Shown here piece by piece: positions 21,319-32,523 of a stretch of DNA of 64,000 bases. The translations under genes were made by a program, and so were the position numbers. The stretch comes from Allygus modestus (Eukaryota > Arthropoda > Insecta > Hemiptera > Cicadellidae). The number at the start of each line of letters is the position of its first letter. The stretch's first letter is position 1. A model generated the notes under the pieces. It was not told the origin of the DNA. It did no database searches and was given only the letters and a program-made list of their open reading frames with translations. The stretch is taken from the NCBI GenBank assembly GCA_963675035.1, contig OY776111.1, positions 37,093,131-37,157,130 on the forward strand. The letters run 5' to 3'.

Positions 21319-21353
21319 ATCTTTTTTCTTCTTCAAATATTTAACTTTAAATA

Positions 21354-21410
21354 CAGAGCGGGGAATAGATCAGTCTGTTACAATAACTTACTGCTCTATT
21401 CCCCGTTCTG
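21354..21410. repeat. Cassette stem-loop copy 3
   Basis: CAGAGCGGGGAATAGATCAG (21354-21373) pairs with CTGCTCTATTCCCCGTTCTG (21391-21410) at 18 of 20 positions with a 17-base loop. It starts 35 bases after the stop of the acidic gene. Best-preserved copy of the four. Confidence 0.7.
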
Positions 21411-21424
21411 GCAATATGTTTAGA

Positions 21425-21547
21425 TGACCTTGACCCCCTTGAAAGACTGTAAAAGTTTAATATTAAAAGGCAATGCAACAAAAATTATAATTATACAAAT
21501 ATTTGCTCCCCACCACTTAAATCTTTTTTTATACAACTGCTATATAA
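21425..21547 (+). promoter_or_regulatory. Cassette promoter copy 4
   Basis: TGACCTTGACC (21425-21435), a consensus extended nuclear-receptor half-site (TCAAGGTCA on the minus strand, FTZ-F1/ERR type), then CCCCACCACTTAAATC and TATATAAGCG (21541), 48 bases before ATG 21595. Confidence 0.6.
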
Positions 21548-21594
21548 GCGCAGTTGCAGTTCCGATTATCACTTTGGTTGTGAACTGCTTCAAT

Positions 21595-21827
21595 ATGGCA
21601 TCTACCATGGCACTCATACATTGTATAACTTCTGTTACTGAAGCGGATATTTTCCTCCATCGTGTTTATCAACGCTCATGGAGTTTCACGATGTGCATGT
21701 AAAAGGAACAGGTATTCGTGAAGCAGAAGAAATTAAAATAAATATAAAACAAATCCCTTTGGCAAACGAAATTTACCGTTTATTACGAGAAGGTTACATC
21801 CTGTGTCTTTATTACACAACCTCGTAA
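21595..21827 (+). pseudogene. Small cassette ORF 2, frameshifted
   Basis: ATG at 21595 opens MASTMALIHCITSVTEAD...; the frame closes at 21700-21702, but a neighbouring frame continues from about 21687 to TAA 21825-21827 with a Lys/Ile-rich segment ending IYRLLREGYILCLYY. The ending resembles the 13998 ORF. Probably one ~75-residue gene with a single indel. No known domain. Confidence 0.45.
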
Positions 21828-21856
21828 ACAGTATTCGAGTGTATTAGTTTCAAATA

Positions 21857-21922
21857 CAGAGTGGGGAATAGAGCAGTTTGTAGTCAAAGTGAGAATTACT
21901 TACTGCTCTAGTCTCCGTTCTG
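21857..21922. repeat. Cassette stem-loop copy 4
   Basis: CAGAGTGGGGAATAGAGCAG (21857-21876) against CTGCTCTAGTCTCCGTTCTG (21903-21922), 15 of 20 paired. It follows the stop of the 21595 ORF by 30 bases. Confidence 0.6.
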
Positions 21923-21936
21923 GCAATGTGATGAAA

Positions 21937-22088
21937 TGACCTTGACCCATTGACAGGGCTTTGAAAACTTCGGTTATATAAAAATTTAACGATATATATT
22001 TTCTTTTTATAAAATACCCCTTTATTTTTACCGTCATTACTTACCCCCCCCCCCCCCACCACCACCACTTTTTAATTGGGTATAAATA
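21937..22088 (+). promoter_or_regulatory. Cassette promoter copy 5, no intact gene downstream
   Basis: TGACCTTGACCCAT (21937), AT-rich middle, a 14-C run followed by CACCACCACCACTT, then GGGTATAAATAG (TATA 22081-22088). Only a 12-codon ORF follows, so its gene has been lost or lies beyond a breakpoint. Confidence 0.6.
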
Positions 22089-23783
22089 GACGTGCAAGTA
22101 GGGGGCAATAGCCGATTCAAAACCAGCAAAGGCGCAGTGAGGATGCGAGGAATCAAGGTCACCCCCTCCGATGACGTCAACCCCCGACCTTAAGCATAGC
22201 AAAGCACGACCCCCCGACCTTCAGCTTGTAAACCCAGAGTTTCAACTTTCGGACATTGACCCGCTTCCTTGTTTCGTCTTTTAACGTACAATAGCGCGGC
22301 GAAGGACCTCAGCGCTCGCTTTGTTCGGGCCACCGCCGAGGTTTGGCGGAGATACCCGATCGCGTTCGGGCCCGGGGCGATTTGGCGCGTTTGTGACGTC
22401 ACGGCCACACAGACAGAAATTGAGATAGGGCTTGTTTCGGCTTCTGTGGCGTATAAAACGTGAATATATGCAAAACTAAATGCTTCTACGCAATGTACAG
22501 ACAAAACTCTTATTTTATTTATTTATAATATACTCTGTTTTAGATCCGAGAAAAGGATCCAATTTTACAACTTCATGCATTTTTAAGTTAGATTAGCAAA
22601 ATTTACCGCGTGTGATTGAAAATTATGTAGCCACATAGAGGTTTTCTTGAATAAATGTTGCTGAAATAACTAAGAACATCGCTCATAAATAACAGTATAG
22701 CTTTTTAATTCGAGATTTCGGCAGTATACCAGTTTTTCGTTGTTTTAAAAGTAGAATAAAACGTTTCTTTGTCCCTAGGTACAGAGTATTGCCTAAAAAG
22801 GTAGGTCAAGTGAAATGTAACACTTGCAGTATTCACTAATAACCGTTTTGCTTACAACAGCGAGCGTACGTACCTTCATTTGTTGCAAATAGCGCAGGAG
22901 TACAACCGAGATCGGGAATCTCCGCCACGACTCGGGGGTGTAGCACCATCGAGGTAAAGTTACTGAAGAGATCGTTAAGTGAGCTATAAATGGTCCCCGT
23001 GGGATTGTGTGAAATAGAAATGGTGGTTGAACGCTCTGTCGTTTACACGCTTCTAAACTTCACTGCCACATATGAATTGTAATTAAACTTATATATCCTT
23101 TGTGTACGTAAACTACAAAATCCAAAAATACAAATATTGTTTTATTTTACCGTGGTTTAATATTTTTAATTATTAAAAGCTCTTGCGTGTTATTAAAGAG
23201 GGACTTGAAAGGTCACTCAGAGGTTTTTTGTTTTTAAGTTAGAAACTGTTAATCCTTGAATTGTGCTAGTACTGTTACAGCACCTTGTAAATTTTACATT
23301 TTTAATTTGTATATAGTTACAATGCGTTTAGCTCAATATATGTTTCAGTTATTTTAAGTTTAATTTATTCGATTGTAAAAGAAAAAACAAAAATGTATCA
23401 GCTTTAATTAAGTTTATTGGTATTTAGTATTTAGGTATTTTCTGGTTAAACGAAGACCACCCGAATAATAGTTTATACAATGATTAAATCAAGTTTATTT
23501 ACTGCCTACAATGTAGAATAGACTTATCGTATTCTCGGAAATCGAGTCTGGCCAGCGGTGTACACCTTCAACTAGGTCAAAGCGCATGCGTGAAGGCGGG
23601 GAAGGTCAGTGCTCCGCGTGGCAACAATACTTGTCGTTATCACCATCTGTTGTTGTCGGTGGGCGTCTGACACAGTAGTCACACAGTAGTGTTGCCACAG
23701 TAGTCTTTGCTAATAGTACACCGCCCCCGTCGAGTGTGTAGTTTTTACCTGCTATTTGCTGAGTAACGTTCGTGCTAGTGAAA
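22089..23783. other. No gene seen
   Basis: 22130-22480 is unusually GC-rich for the window and holds TGACGTCA-type sites near 22174 and 22394. The rest is AT-rich without ORFs of note. The recognisable left accessory cluster of the provirus ends about 22.1 kb. Confidence 0.45.
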
Positions 23784-24217
23784 ATGAGTGAGCGTATCTT
23801 AATTTTGGACTTGCCTAAAACAAAAGAAGGAGCTGTGTTTTTTACAGTCGAAAGAGTGTTTGCCGTCAAGTAAATTATGTGCCAAATATAAGTGCTAAAA
23901 ATTTGTTTGAACAGATCCAACAGCACACTGAACCTGGTTCGACTATTATGTCCAATTGTTGGAAGGGCTATTGTCATGGCGAACTAGAGAAGGCTGGTTT
24001 TACCCACCTTACCGTCAACCATACGTACAATTTTGTGGACCCTGAAACCGGGGCAAATAATCAACTAGTTGAGCTATGTGGGGGTCGGCCAAAGGGCGCA
24101 ATAGGGTGGCACACCTCGTCACCATTTGGAATCGTATCTGGCCGAGAGCGAGATTACAGTCAGCGATTGAAACACAACCGAGTACTTATATCCAACAGTG
24201 AGATTCGAGCAAAATAA
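23784..24217 (+). pseudogene. Deleted Merlin/IS1595-type DDE transposase
   Basis: ATG at 23784 opens ~30 codons typical of the N-terminus of this family (ILDLPKTKEGA). They run into a stop, and the sequence jumps to the catalytic domain at 23885: KNLFEQIQQHTEPGSTIMSN (with the Asp position changed to Asn), CWKGY, NHTYNFVDPETG and, in a shifted frame at 24100-24170, GGTPRHHLESYLAE. These are hallmarks of the ISXO2-like transposase domain used by Merlin DNA transposons. The central part is deleted and the 3' part frameshifted, so it is inactive. Confidence 0.7.
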
Positions 24218-26319
24218 AAAACAACCCTAGAATCCCACATAAAAAATAAATATATATGAACAACTATTAACTATTATTTGGAAAAATACAAGATATCTAA
24301 ATTTGAAGTTTATGGCCTTTTTATTGGCGTCAGAGTAACCATACCTCAACTAGTCCAAGATTTCTGGAGCAAATTCCATTCGGATAACTATTTATTTAAT
24401 AACCTCTTATCAGATTTTCAATTATAATTATTAAAAACCATATTTAAATATTAATAATTAGAGTGTAACCTTTTCAATATCAATGTATTTTTCAGTATTC
24501 TTTGTTATTTAGCAAATTACAATGAGTAATATGTTAATTTTTAATAAATTATCTATACATACAAATATACCAATGACGCATCAGTAATTAAAATCCTAGA
24601 TTTAGTCATACAAAAAATCCCTTATTCAATCAGGAAGATTATGCAATTCTTATAATAAATATCCGTCGACTGACATCAAGGAAGTGCAAACAGATTTAAA
24701 AATAATTCGATAGTGATAGTGTGCTTAATATAGTCGGGTTAATAATGGTAAGACAATTTTGTGGATTATAATGTTATTATATATTTAAGTTAACTTTAAT
24801 GGGGTTTTTCTTTTTTCCAGGTGAACCGGGGGGGACACTAGTTTGATAAACATTAAAAGCGAAATTATGTAATTAGTTTCATTACATTTCCATGAGAACT
24901 TATAAACCGCTACTTTAGTTTGAAATTTAAATTTACATGTTTCACATTAATAATGGTTTTATTATTAATAATAATTTGTTATTATTTTCAATTTCTCAAT
25001 TTAAAAATGAAAAGAAAAACTAGTTCAAGCCCCTAATCCACCTGGGCGGAGTGTGGTCCGGCTTTGGGTACCATTCCGGCATTCGCCTAGATGAGATGGA
25101 AACCACACAAACCATCTCAGAATGGTCGGTCAGAAAAAGACCTCCCAAATATGGTTTACATTGATAGCAAACCACTTGGTCATAAAAGAAAGTGGGTGTC
25201 CTCCTACTTGCGGTCGGTCCTATTTGCGGTCTTGTGTAATTTTATAAGGGATGGTCAAGGTTCTGGAGGTGGAAGGGTTTCCAGTTTGCGGTCACATCTT
25301 GAGAGATAGTTAATTACGTCTTCTTCCCGTTCTTAGAATACCTAGCCACTAGTCATATAACTAGCCCCCGGTAACGTAATCTATATAAAGCTAAACCGGA
25401 CCAGAAATCTTAGAGAACCACTAGTCTGATACATATGAACCACACAGTTGAATGAAAGGTCTCGGTTAGCCACTAGTCATATAACACAGTGATTTTACTA
25501 TAATCACAAATCAAGTATAGTTATATATAGAGCAGCAAGGATTCTAAATGTTGTATACATTCTGAGACTCATATCTTCAAGTTCGTAGTTGTCTACAAAG
25601 CCACTTTTATTTTATCAGACAGATTTTTCTCAACTTACAAATCAAGTCTGATAATATTAAACAATTATTGAAATAAGTCATCTCTCTGGCTCCCTTGTTG
25701 TGAGGCTCACTTTATTCTGTGTCTGTATGGTGTCTATAAAGGTGCGTAAGGATGAACCACCCAATTGTGCCTGCTCCTTTTCGCATATTTAGACACTTTA
25801 TAATGACCTCCATCTTAGTTTATGGAATTTACATGTTTAAGTATATAGAATGTATAGTTAAATAAAACTGGTTATACATTACGGACTAGCACCGTTACCA
25901 ATGATAACAGCTTATAACTATCACGAAACTGTTTTTATAACGATAGGTCTCCAAATGTATTCTCTTTTTCAAGACTAACTCCAAAATAAAGGTTTTAGCA
26001 CAAAACTTTATAATATTGAATTTATACCTAATTTAAAGTTTAAGGAAATGGGGGGGGTCTCCGAGCAGTGTGAGACCGAAACTGTAATCTTAAAATCGTT
26101 CAACGGACAGTTATACCACTTAACTATAACAAATATAAATATTTTAATTAGTCGATTATTCAGAGGTTTTAAATTGACTGTCAAATCTTAAATACTTACT
26201 ATATTTTCTTAAACAGTTTATTTTCATTTTATCATAGTGATTTTGTCTTTAAAAATATGACCGGACTATAATATAGTTCCCTGTTCTAAATTTACCAGCT
26301 GTAACATATTTTTGGTTTA
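24218..26319. other. No gene seen; short direct repeat
   Basis: AT-rich. 25023-25130 is a denser, GC-richer stretch (ATCCACCTGGGCGGAGTGTG and on) that looks conserved but has no long frame. AGCCACTAGTCATATAAC occurs twice (25342 and 25468). A TTTTTGGTTTAG acceptor-like site ends at 26320, where polymerase homology begins. Confidence 0.4.
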
Positions 26320-27609
26320 GATTCATCAAACGATGCGTATCCTTTGCGTATAACGCCAAATGAACGCAGAAATCATACAGATCTGCTATTGCTCACTAAA
26401 GCAGATATATCACACTATGTATATATTAACAAATTTGAAGCTCTTGTTTCAAAACAAGTATCATAACGTGACGGAGGAAACACCACTTGTAAAAGATGTT
26501 TTTGTCATGTAAACAAACCATTAGGAAGGGGAGGTTCGGAATGGTTATTATAACATCAAAGGTTATGTAGTGGAAACTATGAGGTAAAAATTAAATTGCC
26601 ATCTCTTAGCAGAGCACAGGTAAAATTTTATTAAGTAGTTCAACAATACCGTATTCCAGTTGTGTATGCTGATTTCGAATCAACATTACTTCCACTTGAG
26701 CTCCAAGAAGAAGTTACAAGAAGAAGCAGATATCAGCTGCATACACCAAACAGTTATTGTTTCATTATTAAATCCACACTTTCTGAAGAACATCTCAAAA
26801 AATACGAATCATCGTCTACGCCGAAAATTTATCATGGTGAAGAAGCAGCTCGATACTTTGTTGATAAATTGTATAATATAGCTGGAAAGGTGGAAGAAAT
26901 GTATCGTAACGTGTTACCAATGGCACCAATGGAAGAAGATGAACTGCAACAACATGCTTTGGCAACAACATGTTATTTGTGTAATAACACATTCACACCT
27001 GATAACCTAAAAGTCCGTGATCATGACCATCTCACAGGAGCTTACAAAGGTGCAGGTAATGCTTGCAATTTAAACTACAAACTTCCATCTTTTATTCCAG
27101 TTGTTCTGCACAATCTTAGTGGTTACGACTCGCATTTTATAATCCCAGAGTTAGGAAGAGATGATGGAGCAATAGATGTTTTGGCAATAACTATGGAAAA
27201 ATGTATAAGTTGTTCTAAAAAGGTTAAGAAAATAAAACTAAGATTTGTTGATGCTTTCAGATTTATGCCTTTTAGCCTTATGACATTAACTAAAAACTTA
27301 AGAAGAGAAGATTTGATTGAAACAAGCAAAATTTTACCTAATGATAAAATGGATTTAGCTTTTCGAAAAGGAGTCTTTCCATATGATTACATTGATGGAC
27401 TGCATAGATTTGACGAAACATCACTTCCCACATCAGACAAATTTAAAAACAAACTTAATGATACAGAAATAGAACCCAAAGACTATCAACACGCATGTCG
27501 AGTATGGAACGAGTTGGATATGAAGGAGATTACTCAGACTTATGTGAAACTTGACGTCACTCTTCTTTGCGATGTGATAGAAGAGTTTCGAAACACTTGT
27601 TTTGCTGCA
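26320..27609 (+). pseudogene. Protein-primed DNA polymerase B, exonuclease half (provirus)
   Basis: Replicates the linear genome of Polintons/adintoviruses from a terminal protein. Reading from 26320: tail of the upstream OTU-like region (YPLRITPNERRNHTDLLLL), stops at 26464 and near 26551, then an open frame 26662-27645. It shows exonuclease motif I (YADFEST), the zinc/HNH-like block CYLCNNTF...RDHDHLTGAYKGAGNACNL, motif II (LHNLSGYDSHF) and motif III (YVKLDVTLLCD). Family similarity ends at about RNTCFAA, where a Gypsy LTR (27610) cuts the gene. The palm and thumb polymerisation motifs are absent from this locus. Non-functional. Confidence 0.85.
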
Positions 27610-28310
27610 TGTAACACCGCCCACGAGGTACTTCCCAGAAAATAAAAACTAACACCTTTTCGGTAAATTTACTTTATTCAACACACATGATTTGGATTTA
27701 CAATAACGCAGTTTGAAATTGAAGTTAAATTACTAAAGTTTAACAGTTAAAATTTAGAAAACGCCAATTAGTAAAATGAAACAGGGAGAGACAGACACGA
27801 CGCGTCTTAATTAATCATCAACAACTCAGCGACTGGGGTGAGGCTCTTGTCTCCTTCCCCAGTGCTGAACCAAGCCAGCCAATCAGAAACAGTTTCGCAC
27901 GTGACGTCACGGGAACACTTCCTTGACAAGTGCTGCAGCCAAACGATCACTCACGCCGCTACTCAAACTAAGAAGCACGGGAATCGTGCACTGAGGTTCG
28001 CACTGAGAGATGAAATGCTGACGCCATGCACATTCCTGCTGATATCAACGCCCGGCCGGGCCCGTGGGAGCGTCTAAGTTGAGATTAGCTTGGAGCAAAC
28101 ATCCTAGCGTCTGTTGGTTTATTTTATATTTCGTACCAGCCAACTCTCTAAAATGAAATAATTGAAATAATGTTAAGAGCACCGTTCTTCCTTTCAATTA
28201 TAGATTTTAGTGACGGTAGAAATTTATTTATTAGGAACGGTAAATTGTATTATTTAATTACAGTGTCGTATTAATGGCTTTTAACAGTCTAGGGATTTTG
28301 GGCCGTCACA
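27610..28310 (-). mobile_element. Gypsy 3' LTR inserted in the polymerase gene
   Basis: In minus sense the segment starts TGTGACGGCCC, ends GGGCGGTGTTACA (TG...CA ends) and contains an AATAAA signal at its 3' side. Just upstream in that sense lies the polypurine tract GGGTGAGGGGGG (28311-28322). No second LTR or full pol is present to the right, so the element is 5'-truncated. Confidence 0.7.
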
Positions 28311-30080
28311 CCCCCCTCACCCTTAGACCATGCTGCCCCCAGCATGAGGTTACAGCAGATTGCCAAGTCTATCTCCTCACAACTCCTTAAGGGTACGCAT
28401 TTGTCTACGGTTGGCTGGTCGTTGTTCAACAGAATTCTGCTCCCGGACAGCCGACCCCAATCCTTCCCGCTTGTTCCTTTTTTTTTTTTTTTTTTTTTTT
28501 TATTCTGTAAATAAGCTTATATTGTAACCGGTCCGCGTGTGTCTCTCCCTTTACAAAATATATCTCAAAAATATCCCAATCAAAACATCTCAAAAGTTAA
28601 AGTTAAACAAACAAAACAACACACAACAAAAAAGAACTAAAACATCTCATTTCACAAGGACAAAAGTTACCTAAAACAACAAACACAAGTCCCTTTCTCT
28701 TAATTAAATACATCCCAAGGGTTACTGAAGGTAATCACCTTGGGTACACATATCCTCATGGACCAACAACAAGGCAACACGCAAAAGGCTTGAAGATATG
28801 AACTACTGCCAATACGGTTATAGGACTGGAACTCGATTACTCAAAATGGCTTTTCAACTTATCTGAACAAAACATAGATATATCTAACAGTAGGACAAAA
28901 GATTGCTGAACCGTTCCACCACCTACAGATATAGCCTTTACTTAGGCTATAGATCACTTAGGAATAACAGAGGTATTCCTCTCAGGAAAAGGACCAACTG
29001 CTTCAGTAAAGTATTGGAAATTATAAAGGGGACCGGGCGAATTTCAATTATTTCCGAAGCTTTCATCAGTAGTTAACGGTTCAGTTTTATTTTGTTAAGA
29101 TAGCCAGAAAAACAAGAAAGAGGGCAAAGCTCCCTGCGCAGCAGGTTATCGCGGGACACCCTAGGGTGTTACTTTCTGGGAAACAACGTCACAATAAGAG
29201 AAGAAAAGAAGAAACTGGCAGCGCGCACTGCTGCGACTGTGGGGAAGGGGCTGGGGCTCAATCCAGGTGTTCCCCTTCCCGAGTCGGGGGGCTGGTGTCA
29301 AAATCCAGTCGTTCCCCCCCCTTCCACTCGCTCCACCATCGCGAGGGCAAGCGTGATGGCCTTCTCCAAACAATACGAGTTGCCACCCCCGCATTCTAGA
29401 CCCCTTTAGTGTGTCGAGGAGCTGGTGTTCAGCTCCGATACCCTTTTTAGAAGAATCAAAACAAAATCCCTATGAATATAATTTACATGGTAGTGCAACT
29501 GCCAGTAATCTCGGTGACGGTTCAGCAAACTTATACAGACTAGTAGACCCGCCGTTGAGTGTATGAGGTTGAGTTTGGATTGGTTTCGAATATTATTCTT
29601 TACACACCGAACTTTGAATGGGGCCGGAAAAGTGCAAGACAATGATTTACGGTGTAAAGATATTAATTTGGAGCGCTACTCGCTTGCTATGGTGAAGCCG
29701 CACAAGCTTTCACTCGGGGCCGGTCATCACTCTGTCACCCCTACGGCGTGGCTGGTCTACCTGTCTCCCACACTACTTTTATATTTCACAACAATTCTTA
29801 TCATTCTTACAATCTTACGTCACAATCTTACGTTCCCAACTAAACCCACCACTACTTCAATGAAACCCATATTAACTAAATGGAGAAAAACAGTACATGA
29901 CAATTCGTAACATTACTCTACGTTGAGACTGAGGTGCAGCTTACACTAGTATATCCACAAACACATGTATGATACATACTCATAAAAAAAAAATAAAAAA
30001 AGTTGCTCCGTGTTAGTAATTAAACATCCATAAATTTTGGGGTTGGATAGCCCGCCCACTACTAGAAGCTCAGTCTCTTC
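28311..30080. other. Truncated retroelement tail and unassigned sequence
   Basis: 28320-28480 (minus) may be the end of a Gypsy pol. A 24-T run at 28478-28501 is followed by CA-rich DNA. Small palindromes occur at 28708-28746 and 28931-28950. Reading frames at 29.16-29.9 kb carry no domain. No trace of the polymerase palm was found here, so that part of the provirus is missing or unrecognisable. Confidence 0.4.
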
Positions 30081-30401
30081 TAAAACCATGACACTATTAG
30101 AAACTATTTTGCGATGGGGAGACATCACAATATAGACCGTTTCTACATTGGCCAAACATATAGCAAAATCCCAAAACAGTTAATTAGGGATAGCGCAAAT
30201 ATTATCGTTATATTTAAACAAGACGATATGAATTTAAAACATATACACCATGATCATGTTGGTGCTGATATGTCGTTTGAAAGGTTAAAACAAATTTGTA
30301 GTAAAGCATGGGAAGATAAATATGGATTCCTGGTAATTGTTAAGGAACAAAGTGTTAAAAATGGTAGATTGGGATTAGATCGAATCGATTTAATTCAATA
30401 A
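30081..30401 (+). pseudogene. Polinton/adintovirus packaging ATPase, C-terminal part
   Basis: FtsK/HerA-type ATPase that pumps DNA into the capsid. The preserved part, from about 30099 (IRNYFA then MGRHHNIDRFYIGQTYSKIP) to 30401, matches the C-terminal third of the family: the small-polar sensor region QTYSKIPKQLIRDSANIIV, a DHVGADMSF motif and KYGFLVI. Walker A and B are upstream in the family and are missing; an in-frame stop lies near 30084. The next virion genes follow on the same strand, the gene order expected for Polintons. Confidence 0.75.
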
Positions 30402-30450
30402 CATAAACACATATTCGTATATAAAATTGCTAAATTAGCCTTTATTTTGT

Positions 30451-30465
30451 AACGTATAAAAACTG
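30451..30465 (+). promoter_or_regulatory. TATA-like box before the fibre-like gene
   Basis: ACGTATAAAAACTG about 40 bases upstream of ATG 30497; no other promoter element is apparent. Confidence 0.4.
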
Positions 30466-30496
30466 TTTCATAAACGATGATGCAGTCATTTGTAAA

Positions 30497-32037
30497 ATGA
30501 GTGTGGACAAGTTTGGACGTTATACCGAATCCGGTGTAAGATCAAGATTTTATTATAAAGAAGCTCACACCGGTTTGCCTATTACACCGGAGGGTGACTA
30601 TAACATTAGTAATAAACGTTTAAAGTATGTCAATGATCCTCAGGATAGTAGTGACGCTATACATTTTAAAACTTTACAATCGGAAGTGTCAACAAGCGTA
30701 AAACTTAAGGAAGAGGTGTACGATGCAAAAACTCATAGAATTGCAAATATCGGTAATCCAGAAAATGAACAAATTCAGTAACAAAAATATATTTAGACTA
30801 TAAATTGGAAAAGACTATAACTAGACAAGGAGATGCTTTTGTACAAGGAAAAATGAATTATGAATGTTTAGAGTTGAAAGATAATATGTGGAATGGTAAA
30901 ATCGTAAAATAAATAATATACTACAAGCTGAACAACCAGACGAAGTACCTGTAATGGGGCAAACGCTAACTAGACAAGGAGACAACTTTGTACAAGGTGG
31001 TAATAAATATAATTTCTTAGAATTGAAAGAAGACAGATGGAATGCTAATCACCATAAAATATTTGTAATCTAAAGGATGGTAAAGAAAGCGGTGATGCTG
31101 TAAATGTTTCTCAAATACCAACGAAGAGTAAAGGATAGTGGGATTTTGAAAATAAAAGATTAGTTCGTGTTAAACCCGCTGTTAATGATAATGGTTGTGT
31201 AACAAAACATCAAAGTATAACATTAAATGAACATAAGTTTGATGGTAAAAATAAGCAATTAACAAACATTTTAGAGGGAACCTCACCAAGTGACGTAGCA
31301 GTTGTAGATCAAATATTAAAATATGACGATAGTTTGTTAAAACAGGGTGATAACAAATACGAGTTTTTATAATCCAAAGAAAATCCAAAGTAAATGAGTG
31401 GGATGGGAAAAAAATGTAAATTTACTTTGTGGTACAAATACTAATGATGTATGTGTCTCACAAATACCCAAATCAAATATCGGTGAATGGAATTTTAATT
31501 ATAAAAGGTTGGGGAATGTTAAAAATGGTGTAAGTGATATAGATTGTGTTACAAAAAGTCAGACTATAACATTAAACGGGGAATAAGTTTAATGCTAACA
31601 GTAAACAAATAACAAATACAAAAGAAGGTGTATTGCCAACAGATGTAGCAGTGGTGTGACAGATATTAACAAAGGGTGAGAAAAGCATAATTAAACAGGG
31701 GGATAAAGGGTACGACGTATTTACCAAGGGAGGTATATAATGATGATATTTGTTTAATGTCACAGGCTGTATGGTATGATGATACGTTTAAAAAATTTAA
31801 ATATGCGGGTGTAGAATTTGATTTGATGGTGTACAATCGTGATTTGTTGGTGTACAATCGTGATTTGTTGGTTGGCGATCCCACATCTGTGAGCGGATTT
31901 AAATATATACAATAGACCATTTAAACCGGAAAACTATAGAAGAATAACAGATGATGTATTAGTTGATGCTGATGGTAACCCTTTTAGAACTACAGAAAGT
32001 GGTCTAGTGGTAAAAAGAAAAGGATAACAATGTTATA
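30497..32037 (+). pseudogene. Fibre-like virion protein with tandem repeats
   Basis: ATG 30497 begins MSVDKFGRYTESGVRSR, followed by the module NISNKRLKYVNDPQDSSDAI. Downstream, across several stops and frame changes, are variants of two modules: QGDxxVQGxxxYxxLELK (three or more) and NKQLTNILEGTSPSDVAVV / NYKRLGNVKNGVSDIDCVT. The Asn-Lys-x-Leu ... Asp-Ala-Val pattern is that of trimeric fibre/stalk repeats, as in phage tail fibres. Host-attachment fibre is inference from position between ATPase and core genes and from these repeats. A 21-bp tandem duplication (GTGTACAATCGTGATTTGTTG twice, ~31830-31871) lies near the end. Confidence 0.5.
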
Positions 32038-32087
32038 CATAAGTATATATATGTATTCTCGAATATAAGGACTTAATCATTTATAAA

Positions 32088-32450
32088 ATGAGTGTGGACA
32101 AGTTCGGACGCTATACCGAATTCGGTGTAAGATCAAGATAAAATTACAAAGAATCGTACACCGTTTTGCCCCTTACCCCAGGGGGTGACTATAATATTAG
32201 TAATAAACGATTAAGATATAATGATCCTCAAGATAAAAATGATGCTATAAATTTGCAAACTTTACAGTCTGAAATAACGTCAAATAAAATCTATTTTGTT
32301 CGAGTTTTAAGCGAAATGTTTTTTGATTTTTTTAATGATTTGGCTAAAACTAAATGTAAAGAAGATAAGAAGAATGATTGGATTCAAACAAATATTGTAA
32401 ACAAATACTTTATAAATCCTGCAACAAAAATCTTACGAAATGCTGAGTGA
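32088..32450 (+). pseudogene. Second fibre-like gene, truncated paralogue of 30497
   Basis: ATG 32088 repeats the first gene almost word for word (MSVDKFGRYTEFGVRSR), then a TAA, then LPLTPGGDYNISNKRLRYND. The frame continues to 32450 with a different C-terminus (KIYFVRVLSEMFFDFFNDL...). The pair shows gene duplication in the provirus; this copy is shorter and interrupted. Confidence 0.5.
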
Positions 32451-32523
32451 ATACATAACTTATATAACCAAAAGACAAAGTAATATACATTTGCATTATG
32501 ACCAAAGTTTCCGTTGGGTAAAC

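Noticed and set aside
22190..22504. 104-codon ORF in a GC-rich patch
   Set aside because: No domain and no conserved features; both strands partially open owing to GC content.
23606..23977. 123-codon minus-strand ORF
   Set aside because: Antisense of the Merlin transposase remnant and its flank.
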